From NCBI GenBank assembly GCA_012963655.1, contig DTVI01000082.1, forward strand, positions 1 to 9,568: a stretch of 9,568 nucleotides of DNA. The letters run 5' to 3'. This document shows, in pieces, positions 1 through 5,670 of this stretch. The stretch comes from Sulfurimonas sp. GTDB lineage: Bacteria > Campylobacterota > Campylobacteria > Campylobacterales > Sulfurimonadaceae. Position numbers and translations under genes: made by a program. Every line of letters starts with the position of its first letter. Within the stretch, counting starts at the first letter, position 1. The notes beneath the pieces are model-generated. The model was not told the DNA's origin. It worked only from the letters and a program-made list of their open reading frames with translations, and ran no database searches.

Positions 1-855
1 GCACTTGATGGCGCAGACATTGTTTTTGTTGCTGCTGGTTTAGGTGGTGGTACGTGAACAGGTGCGGCTCCTGTAATTGCTAAGATTGCAAAAGAAGTAG
101 GTGCACTAACTATTTCTGTAGTAACTAAGCCATTTATGTTTGAACAACGTAAACGTATGAAGGTTGCAATGGCGGGTCTTGAAGAACTTAAAAAAGAATC
201 TGACTCTATTGTTGTTATTCCAAACGACAAGCTTCTTTCTATTGTAGACAGAAACATGGGTATTAAAGATAGCTTTAGACTTGTAGACAGTGTTCTTTCT
301 CAAGCAGTATCTGGAACTTCAGGTGTTATTCTTGCCTCAGGTGAAAATGATATCAATCTTGACTTTGCTGACCTTCAAACGGTTATGTCTCATAGAGGTA
401 TGGCACTTATGGGTGTTGGTACCTATACAGGTGAAAATGCTGCTTATGAAGCAATTAAGTCTGCTATTGAGTCTCCACTTCTTGACAACATGTCTATTAA
501 TGGAGCAATGGGTGTTTTAGTACACTTTCATATGCACCCAGATTTTTCTCTTATTGAGATGAATGAGGCTATGAATGTTATTGATGAGTCTGCTGATGAA
601 GATGCTGATGTTATCTTTGGTACAACTACAGATGACAGCTTAGCTCTTGATTATATTCGTGTTACTCTTGTAGCTACTGGATTTGAGAAAGAATTAAATC
701 AAAGTGGCTCAAACAACCCTAACTTTGATATTCCAGAAGAACAAAAGCAGGTTCACATTCAACGTCCTTTACTTAAGGTAGTTGGTGGTGAAAACTTTGA
801 TGGAAGAGAAGAATTCCTTGACGTACCTACTTACATGCGTCAGCAGAAAGACTAG
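1..855 (+). CDS. ftsZ: Cell division protein FtsZ, 5'-truncated, with an in-frame TGA
   Basis: FtsZ is the tubulin-like GTPase that polymerises into the cytoplasmic Z-ring and organises septation. Frame 1 reads continuously from base 1 to TAG at 853-855 (284 codons plus stop), except for TGA at 55-57. The start of the gene, roughly 95 residues judging from usual family length, lies before the window. Visible landmarks: ALDGADIVFVAAG leading into GGGT-stop-TGAAP, the T4 tubulin signature GGGTGTG with TGA in place of the second-run Gly; then SIVVIPNDKLL, VSGTSGVI, NGAMGVLVHF, ADVIFGTTTDDSL, and the C-terminal FtsA/ZipA-binding peptide LDVPTYMRQQKD at the very end. Apart from the TGA there is no frameshift or decay. 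An internal restart at ATG 136 would lack the GTP-binding half and could not be a working GTPase. Leucine is mostly CTT here, unlike the TTA-rich neighbours, as expected for a highly expressed gene. Identification is certain; the status of the TGA is not. Confidence 0.95.
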
Positions 856-857
856 AA

Positions 858-885
858 CCTAAACTTACACGTTTAGGCTTTCTTT
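858..885 (+). terminator. Hairpin after ftsZ, overlapping the dnaJ-like leader
   Basis: CCTAAAC (858-864) pairs perfectly with GTTTAGG (871-877) around a six-base loop, followed by CTTTCTTT. It begins two bases after the ftsZ stop and fits a weak intrinsic terminator. The T-tract is interrupted. The only Shine-Dalgarno-like bases for the next gene (AGG, 875-877) lie in its 3' arm, so it could also affect translation of that gene. Either role is inference. Confidence 0.55.
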
Positions 886-886
886 A

Positions 887-1192
887 ATGAGCTCCCTAGA
901 AAAACTAATAAAGGCCAAAACTCTCCTTGGCCTTTCAAATAAAGCCACCCTCTTTGACATCAAACAAAAGTATAGAAGTCTTATGCATAAATGGCATCCT
1001 GACAAAAATCCTGATGATCTAAAAACTGCTGAACAAATGAGTATACAAATTAATGCAGCCTATAAGACTATTCTTGAGTATTGTAAACAATATGAGTTTA
1101 GTTTTAAAGAAGAAGATATACGCGAAAAATTTATAAGCCCGCAGGAATGGTGGGAATCACGCTTTGGGGATGTTAATCGTCCTAAAAAGTAG
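887..1192 (+). CDS. Small J-domain (DnaJ-like) protein
   Basis: A 101-residue protein made almost entirely of one J domain, the module that docks on DnaK/Hsp70 and stimulates its ATPase. Helix I is around 10-16 (KTLLGLS), helix II around 21-35, the diagnostic HPD tripeptide is at 37-39 (KWHPDKNP), and helix III is around 45-65 (AEQMSIQINAAYKTIL). The rest is a charged tail ending KKFIS-type sequence plus PQEWWESRFG. There is no Gly/Phe linker, zinc-finger or C-terminal substrate-binding domain, so it is not DnaJ or CbpA itself but a stand-alone J protein recruiting DnaK to an unknown client. It starts 31 bases after the ftsZ stop. The ATG at 887 has only a weak AGG, 9 nt upstream, inside the preceding hairpin. 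It ends in TAG. No membrane segment is visible. Fold assignment is firm; the biological client is unknown. Confidence 0.88.
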   Translation: MSSLEKLIKAKTLLGLSNKATLFDIKQKYRSLMHKWHPDKNPDDLKTAEQMSIQINAAYKTILEYCKQYEFSFKEEDIREKFISPQEWWESRFGDVNRPKK

Positions 1193-1219
1193 TTACTCTC
1201 ATCTACCCATGAAATGTAT

Positions 1220-1255
1220 CTAGGAGCAACAAGAATTAGGCTCTAGCCTTTCTTT
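1220..1255 (+). terminator. Possible terminator between convergent genes
   Basis: CTAGGAGC (1220-1227) can pair with GCTCTAG (1240-1246) with one bulged G and a 12-base loop, followed on the plus strand by CCTTTCTTT. It lies 28 bases after the J-domain gene and overlaps the last codon and stop of the convergent DUF4149 gene. The bulge and broken T-tract make it a modest candidate. Confidence 0.4.
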
Positions 1256-1728
1256 CCTAGTAAAACAAATAACCTTCTACCCATAAGTACCAATAAGGAT
1301 ACCACAAGGATTTTAAAGTCAAGTTCAGACCCTAAGTGAAGGCTTTCAAATTCCGGGCTGTGAGTGGCTTGTGTCCCTAATTTTTGCATTTCTAAGATGG
1401 CAGGCGTATAAACCCCAACAAACAGACCAATAGTACATAAAGAAACAAAGCTTGCAATCATTACAATTCTATCTCTTTGTAAGATCTTATAAGAATACAT
1501 CTCATAAGAGATAATCACAAAAAACATAAATGATAAGAAGTAAGAAAACTTATCAAATCCACCTGACATAATAAGACCTTCTTGATAATGCGTTAATAAA
1601 GGGCCTATATAATCTTCTGAATGGAATATGGTTGATGTCATTACAATACCAAGGGTTAAAATCCCACCTATACTTGCACCAAGTAAGATAAGGTAAGCTG
1701 CGTCGATTATTCTTTTTGTGTTTTTCAT
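1243..1728 (-). CDS. DUF4149-type integral membrane protein
   Basis: A 161-residue hydrophobic protein with four likely transmembrane helices, at about 9-31, 60-80, 88-110 and 138-156, and short charged ends (MKNTKR at the N-terminus, GKKG at the C-terminus). The pattern, including the AAYLILLGASIGGILTLG first helix and the GVYTPAI end of helix three, resembles the DUF4149/TMEM205-like family, whose function is not established. The ATG at 1728 is preceded by AGGA with about 7 nt spacing, so the start is good. The stop is TAG. It follows prmC in the same direction after 80 bases that hold a strong hairpin, so it may be co-transcribed with prmC and the protease. Family assignment comes from sequence character and my recollection of Campylobacterota homologues; no catalytic motif is visible. 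Confidence 0.7.
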   Translation of the reverse strand: MKNTKRIIDAAYLILLGASIGGILTLGIVMTSTIFHSEDYIGPLLTHYQEGLIMSGGFDKFSYFLSFMFFVIISYEMYSYKILQRDRIVMIASFVSLCTIGLFVGVYTPAILEMQKLGTQATHSPEFESLHLGSELDFKILVVSLLVLMGRRLFVLLGKKG

Positions 1729-1753
1729 GTTGATATCCTATTTATCTATTTTA

Positions 1754-1790
1754 CTCATAAAACTGTGAGGTTCACTCACGATTTTATGAG
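1754..1790. other. Near-perfect 16-bp hairpin between prmC and the DUF4149 gene
   Basis: Arms 1754-1769 and 1775-1790 pair over 16 positions around a five-base loop, with one C/A mismatch and one G-U wobble. The outer nine pairs are CTCATAAAA with TTTTATGAG, and the inner five are GTGAG with CTCAC. There is no T-run on either strand after it, so it is not a standard intrinsic terminator. It sits in a possible polycistronic message, 19 nt after the prmC stop and 25 nt before the next start codon. An RNase processing or stability element is one option. Confidence 0.7.
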
Positions 1791-1808
1791 GTATCCATTT
1801 ATTTTGTT

Positions 1809-2630
1809 TCAGACTAGTGTTAAAATAAATCCACGATCAAAGCCTGCATAATCTTTGTAAAATTCTAAAGACTTGAAGTCAAAATCTTTAAGATAAGTTT
1901 CTATCTTGTCTTTTTGGTCATATCCCATTTCACAAGCAAGAATACGAACCTCTCTTGTGAAGGACTCATCTATAAGACGTTTAAGTATCTCGTCTCCAAT
2001 ATTGCCGCCATACAAGGCATTTTGAGGTTCAAAAGCTAGATTAGCTTCTAAGACTATGCCATCTTCTATATAAGGAGGGTTAGATACTAATATATCTATC
2101 TTTTTATCAACATCCTCAAGTAAATCTGTTTGAAATATTTCAATACGCTTAGTCATTTGCTTAATGGAAATATTCATCTTTGCAATTGTAAGTGCATCAG
2201 GACTAATGTCAGTTGCTAAAAAGCTTGCTTTTTCTAAGTGCTGGGCTAAGACGATAGAAATAACACCAGAGCCTATACCCACTTCTACTATAGATTCTTG
2301 CGTGTCAGTATCAAGCTTTTCTAAAAGTTTTTCTATTAAGATTTCAGTTTCAGGTCTTGGGATAAGAGCTCCCGTAGATATATGAAACTCTTGAGAAAAG
2401 AATGATACCTTTGAGGTTATGTATTCTATAGGTTCATTTTCATTTCGTCTTATTAACATCTGATGAAAATCAGGAGCTTCTGCTTCTTCTTCACCATGAG
2501 TGATAAGATATAAACGGTCTTTATTGATAGCAGAACCTAGAAGTATTTCGGCTTCTCTTCTAGGTCTTTCAGCCTTATACTTTAAGGCGCGTTCACCTAC
2601 ATCCAACCAATCATTTATAGTATTGGACAT
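1809..2630 (-). CDS. prmC: Peptide chain release factor N5-glutamine methyltransferase
   Basis: PrmC (HemK) transfers a methyl group from S-adenosylmethionine to the Gln of the GGQ motif in release factors RF1 and RF2, raising termination efficiency; it is cytoplasmic. The 273 residues match family length. An N-terminal helical domain (1-75) leads to PRPETE at 91-96, the SAM-binding glycine motif VEVGIGSGVI at 115-124, the acidic ATDIS at 139-143, and the catalytic NPPY at 184-187 followed by I-E-D. The C-terminal YAGFDRGFI is typical of the family end. Its ATG (2630) lies 16 nt inside the 3' end of the M48 gene, implying co-transcription and probably translational coupling. The stop is TGA at 1809-1811, the only TGA terminator among complete genes here, and placed where the family normally ends. 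That is good evidence that UGA is a stop in this organism. Confidence 0.95.
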   Translation of the reverse strand: MSNTINDWLDVGERALKYKAERPRREAEILLGSAINKDRLYLITHGEEEAEAPDFHQMLIRRNENEPIEYITSKVSFFSQEFHISTGALIPRPETEILIEKLLEKLDTDTQESIVEVGIGSGVISIVLAQHLEKASFLATDISPDALTIAKMNISIKQMTKRIEIFQTDLLEDVDKKIDILVSNPPYIEDGIVLEANLAFEPQNALYGGNIGDEILKRLIDESFTREVRILACEMGYDQKDKIETYLKDFDFKSLEFYKDYAGFDRGFILTLV

Positions 2631-3859
2631 TTTCCGGCGCTCGCTTCATTTGTAGTATCTTCTATATTTATCCCAAGTTCTTTAAGTCTTTGCATCACTG
2701 GTGGATGTGTGTAATGAAAAAAGATATAAAGAGGATGAGATAAAGGAAAAGCCTTATTCTCAGTTACAAGTTTAATAAGGGCTGAGGCAAGATTCTCTCC
2801 TCCCCCAAGTTCTGCTCCTGTTTTATCAGCTTCAAATTCATTATGTCTACTTACAATTCCCATTAAAGGCATCATTATAAAGCCAAGAACTGGCATAAAT
2901 AGTAAAAATAGCACCATTATAATGCCTGGTTCAGCCCCTACACCCAGTTCTAAGAACAGGTCTTCACTAAGGTTTCCAAATATCGCAAACATCACAAAAA
3001 GCAAGGAACCCATAAGCCCCATATTTTTATAAATATCTCCATGTGCAAAGTGACCTAGTTCGTGTCCTAAAACAGCTAATAGCTCTTTTGGTGTAAGTTT
3101 TTCAATAAGTGTATCAAAAAGAACTACACGTTTGGTTTTACCAATTCCACCAAAATATGCATTTAGTCTTGCATCTCTTTTTGACGCGTCTGAAACAAAG
3201 ATACCTGAACTTACAAAGCCTGTCTTATCCATCATCTCTTCAATTGAACTCTTAAGTTCTCCATCTTCTAAGGGGCTTACCTTATCAAAAAACAAGGCTC
3301 TTACTGTTGGAAAGAACATATTCATAAGCATAATTACACCAAAGATAAATAAGAAGCTGTATAACCACCACATCTCAACATTCAAGATGATAGAGCCAAC
3401 ACCCCAGATTACTAAAGTACCTAAGCCTAAAGACAAGGCAGTAGAAATTAGAGTATCTTTAATATATAAGGCCAGAGTAGACTTATTAAATCCATACTTT
3501 TCATCTAAAACAAACTTTTGATACATATCAAAAGGCAGGTTGATGATAGAATTAATCATAATAAAACTAAGAACAAAGACTATCATATGTACCGTTGGTG
3601 AGTATGATATGAACTCTGTATTTAACCAAGAAATTCCGTATCCCATCCAAAAGATTAATAAGGCAAATTCTATAAGAGTAGAAACAAGGCCTAAACGCTG
3701 TTTAGAAATCGCGTATTCCCCCGCTTGAACAAACTCTTCCTTGCCCAAGAGAACAGGTTTTCCTTTTTTTGCATTTGAGAGATAACCTATTTGCATCACT
3801 GACACATAAATATTGATAAAAATATAAATCGTATAAATTGCTATTGCTATACTTAACAC
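2615..3859 (-). CDS. M48 (Ste24/CAAX protease 1-like) membrane zinc metallopeptidase
   Basis: A 414-residue integral membrane endopeptidase of the Ste24 branch of family M48. Zinc ligands are visible in HELGH (266-270, within VLGHELGHFAHGD) and the downstream Glu of EFEAD (341-345). The C-terminal HPPVMQRLKELG is typical of the branch. Membrane segments are likely at about 3-25, 60-80, 90-112, 137-158, 165-185, 282-300 and 310-335. Bacterial members are thought to act in membrane protein quality control; no prenylated substrate is implied. The start is GTG at 3859, with GAAGGA at 3870-3865 giving 5 nt spacing. An ATG two bases upstream is out of frame and stops after two codons. The TAA stop lies inside prmC. 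It is preceded by an 83-nt gap to the MATE gene. Alternative: an HtpX-like chaperone-protease, but the long N-terminal membrane region favours Ste24. Confidence 0.92.
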   Translation of the reverse strand: MLSIAIAIYTIYIFINIYVSVMQIGYLSNAKKGKPVLLGKEEFVQAGEYAISKQRLGLVSTLIEFALLIFWMGYGISWLNTEFISYSPTVHMIVFVLSFIMINSIINLPFDMYQKFVLDEKYGFNKSTLALYIKDTLISTALSLGLGTLVIWGVGSIILNVEMWWLYSFLFIFGVIMLMNMFFPTVRALFFDKVSPLEDGELKSSIEEMMDKTGFVSSGIFVSDASKRDARLNAYFGGIGKTKRVVLFDTLIEKLTPKELLAVLGHELGHFAHGDIYKNMGLMGSLLFVMFAIFGNLSEDLFLELGVGAEPGIIMVLFLLFMPVLGFIMMPLMGIVSRHNEFEADKTGAELGGGENLASALIKLVTENKAFPLSHPLYIFFHYTHPPVMQRLKELGINIEDTTNEASAGKCPIL

Positions 3860-3876
3860 ATAAATCCTTCAGATAA

Positions 3877-3899
3877 ATTCGAACCTAAAAGGCCCGAAT
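3877..3899 (-). other. Small hairpin in the MATE-M48 gap
   Basis: ATTCG (3877-3881) pairs with CGAAT (3895-3899), and CCT (3884-3886) with AGG (3890-3892), separated by a two-base internal mismatch, with a three-base loop. It sits just upstream of the M48 ribosome binding site. It could be a weak terminator for the MATE gene or part of the M48 leader; there is no proper T-run. CCCGAAT also occurs twice in this gap (3893-3899, 3937-3943). No convincing -35/-10 pair was found in the gap. Confidence 0.3.
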
Positions 3900-3942
3900 A
3901 ATAATATAAAACGATTTTATCATGAAGATACTTTAACCCGAA

Positions 3943-5283
3943 TTATGAAACACACAATTCAAGTTCAGCTAGCTTTTTACGGCTATAGATATAGGTAAGA
4001 AGGGCTGAAAAAGTTACTATACCTGCTACGCCTAACCAAACCCAAATAAGACCTAATCCAAGATATGAAAAAAAGGCTAAAAGAGAAAAAGGCGCCACTA
4101 TCTGTCTGAAAATTGAAATACAAATGATAAATCCTGGTTTTTTAATACCTTGAAGCATGGCAATATGTACAAAGATAATGACAAAACTATATAAAATAAA
4201 GGCCTCAACTCTAATATAAACTACACCCTCGTGTATAACCTGAGGGTCTTTAGTAAACAACTCCATTAAAGGTTCTGCTGCGACTAAGAGTAAGACTAAA
4301 CCACCAAAAGACAAGACCCCTCCATAAAACATAGCCGCATTCAAGGTTTCATGTATACGCTTATAATTTTTTGCCCCATTATTTTGAGAAATAATAGCAA
4401 GCACCGCAACATTTAGACCAATACTGGGCATTAGGGCAATTTGCTCTACTCTCATCCCTACTCCAAAGGCAGCAATAACGTCCTGCCCGTGCTGTGCAGC
4501 AAAATATGTGATGATAAAAATTCCTCCTGCCATTAAGACAAGATTTGCACTAGGAGGAATACCTTGATATAAAAGTTCTTTAAAAACTTTCATATCAAGG
4601 TGAAAAGGTTTTTCAGATAATAATAAGGGTGTTTTTTGAACCTTATAAAAAAGATATATACATGAGATAAATTCTGTTAGCACTGTAGCAAAGGCTATTC
4701 CTTGTATACCCTGAGGTTCTAATCCCAAGCCTCCAAGTACAAACCAATAGTCTAAGACAACATTTACTAAGGAAGAAAATATCAAGATATTTCTAAAAGA
4801 CTTTGTATCTCCTACAGAGTTTAAAATCGCGTTGAGAAAAAAGCTAAAAACAAAAAATATAGACCCATATAAGATAATATTTATATAGGCTAAGGACTCT
4901 TGTAAATAAGAAGCATTTGCCCCTAGCACTTGCATTAAAAAAGAAGCAGACGCAAGTCCAGTAAGTGTTACACCAAGCGTTAATATAAGAGCAAAAACTA
5001 AAGAGTTTAAGGTAATATGACTTGCATATTCTTTATCTTTTGAGCCTAAGGCATTTCCAACAAGAGCCGTTACAGCCTCGCTCATCCCACTGGCAAAGGC
5101 AATAACCATAAAAAATATTGAAAATGAAAGTGTTAAGGCAGACAAGGCCTGCGTTGAGATTAGCCCTGCAAAATAGGTGTCTGTTACATTATAGATAGTA
5201 TGAAAAAAGAAGCCAATACTTGAGGGAATGGCTAATGTTTTGATTTGATTTTTAATATCACCTTGGGTTAAATCTAAATGCAC
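3943..5283 (-). CDS. MATE-family efflux transporter
   Basis: A polytopic inner-membrane antiporter of the multidrug and toxic compound extrusion superfamily, which exports cations or drugs using a Na+ or H+ gradient. About 12 hydrophobic segments run through the 446 residues. Family-like landmarks are LTQGDI near the start, the first-helix motif NVTDTYFAGLIS, GNALGSKDKEYA after helix two, and NSVGDTKSFRN between the fourth and fifth segments. The second half repeats the pattern, as expected for two six-helix bundles. The frame is open upstream to an ATG at 5397, but that extension is basic, not family-like, and antisense to the divergent gene. I prefer GTG at 5283: AAAGGT (5296-5291) is 7 nt upstream and the protein then begins just before LDLTQGDIK. 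The stop is TAA. The substrate cannot be read from the sequence. It may lead the operon with the protease, prmC and DUF4149 genes. Confidence 0.9.
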   Translation of the reverse strand: MHLDLTQGDIKNQIKTLAIPSSIGFFFHTIYNVTDTYFAGLISTQALSALTLSFSIFFMVIAFASGMSEAVTALVGNALGSKDKEYASHITLNSLVFALILTLGVTLTGLASASFLMQVLGANASYLQESLAYINIILYGSIFFVFSFFLNAILNSVGDTKSFRNILIFSSLVNVVLDYWFVLGGLGLEPQGIQGIAFATVLTEFISCIYLFYKVQKTPLLLSEKPFHLDMKVFKELLYQGIPPSANLVLMAGGIFIITYFAAQHGQDVIAAFGVGMRVEQIALMPSIGLNVAVLAIISQNNGAKNYKRIHETLNAAMFYGGVLSFGGLVLLLVAAEPLMELFTKDPQVIHEGVVYIRVEAFILYSFVIIFVHIAMLQGIKKPGFIICISIFRQIVAPFSLLAFFSYLGLGLIWVWLGVAGIVTFSALLTYIYSRKKLAELELCVS

Positions 5284-5289
5284 TATAAT
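5284..5289 (+). promoter_or_regulatory. TATAAT box between divergent starts
   Basis: A perfect TATAAT fills the gap between the MATE GTG (5283) and the first possible ATG of the plus-strand gene (5288). TTGGGT at 5263-5268 could be a -35, but the 15-nt spacing is short. Initiation about 7 nt downstream would fall at or next to ATG 5297, giving a leaderless message. A chance occurrence in an AT-rich region is quite possible. Confidence 0.35.
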
Positions 5290-5602
5290 GACCTTTATGG
5301 AAATGTACACACAAACACCAATTTTACACAGTAAAAAGTGCAAGCTGCTTGCCCTTATCTTTAGACTATTTTTATCATACGGCATATATCTAATCACTGC
5401 AGGCGTCTGGTTTATTTATAACTGGTATTATGCCTTATCTGCCTTGTTATTATCTTTTGTATTAATGGGGATACTCCGTTCTAAACTTTTACATAGTTCT
5501 ATTCCAAAGGTTCAACAAGAATTTACCTATTCAGATAAAGATATCTCAGCATGGTATTTACACCGGTATATTTGTTATACTGATACACAAATAAAGAAGT
5601 AA
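5288..5602 (+). CDS. Small two-helix membrane protein, unrecognised
   Basis: I do not recognise this family. The 104-residue product has a basic N-terminus (HSKKCK at about 15-20), two strongly hydrophobic stretches at about 21-47 and 46-65 (the second rich in Leu/Ala/Ser), and a polar C-terminus with K-V-Q-Q-E-F and S-D-K-D-I-S-A-W followed by Y-L-H-R-Y. This suggests a membrane hairpin with cytoplasmic ends. The start is uncertain. ATG occurs at 5288, 5297 and 5303, none with a well-spaced Shine-Dalgarno, and the longest is listed. If the TATAAT at 5284 is used, 5297 is the likely start. It is divergent from the MATE gene and followed in the same direction, 68 nt later, by the DUF255 gene. 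The frame is clean, GCC-TTR codon pairs match the neighbours, and the stop is TAA. I think it is real rather than a shadow of the upstream MATE extension. Confidence 0.7.
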   Translation: MTFMEMYTQTPILHSKKCKLLALIFRLFLSYGIYLITAGVWFIYNWYYALSALLLSFVLMGILRSKLLHSSIPKVQQEFTYSDKDISAWYLHRYICYTDTQIKK

Positions 5603-5615
5603 AGCCAATTATCTA

Positions 5616-5645
5616 TTGAACAAGATTTTTTTTAAAACCTAATTT
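5616..5645 (+). promoter_or_regulatory. Possible promoter for the DUF255 gene
   Basis: TTGAAC (5616-5621) and TAATTT (5640-5645) are 18 nt apart with a T-run between them, 25 nt before the start codon. Matches are partial. Nearby, CCTT (5651-5654) and AAGG (5661-5664) could pair over the ribosome binding site, but the stem is only four bases. Low-confidence candidate. Confidence 0.3.
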
Positions 5646-5670
5646 TGTATCCTTAATTAAAAGGTTTATT

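Noticed and set aside
1..855. Reading the TGA in ftsZ as evidence that this is a Gracilibacteria/Absconditabacteria-type genome with UGA = Gly
   Set aside because: All other genes lack internal TGA, conserved glycines elsewhere use GGN codons, and prmC ends with TGA at the expected place. One codon is not enough to claim a different code.
136..855. A shorter FtsZ starting at ATG 136
   Set aside because: The same frame continues upstream with clear FtsZ sequence to base 1. A start at 136 would lack the nucleotide-binding half.
2164..2385. Plus-strand open frame of 73 codons inside prmC
   Set aside because: Shadow of the prmC reading frame on the opposite strand; composition is Ser/Ile-rich and matches no family.
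2615..2630. The M48 protease ends in C-P-I-L, which looks like a CaaX box
   Set aside because: Bacteria have no protein prenyltransferase known to use it, and these codons are constrained by overlap with the prmC start. Coincidence is the simplest view.
3132..3521. Plus-strand open frame of 129 codons inside the M48 gene
   Set aside because: It is antisense to a clearly coding metalloprotease with conserved motifs, has low-complexity Ser/Lys/Ile composition and no ribosome binding site that I can see.
5284..5397. N-terminal extension of the MATE protein to ATG 5397
   Set aside because: The extra 38 residues are basic and unlike MATE N-termini, and lie antisense to a plausible plus-strand gene. 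The GTG at 5283 has a good ribosome binding site.
5631..5667. Inverted repeat AAACCT...AGGTTT around the DUF255 ribosome binding site as a riboswitch or translational switch
   Set aside because: Six-base arms with a loop above 20 AT-rich bases are unstable and expected by chance; no known riboswitch core is visible.
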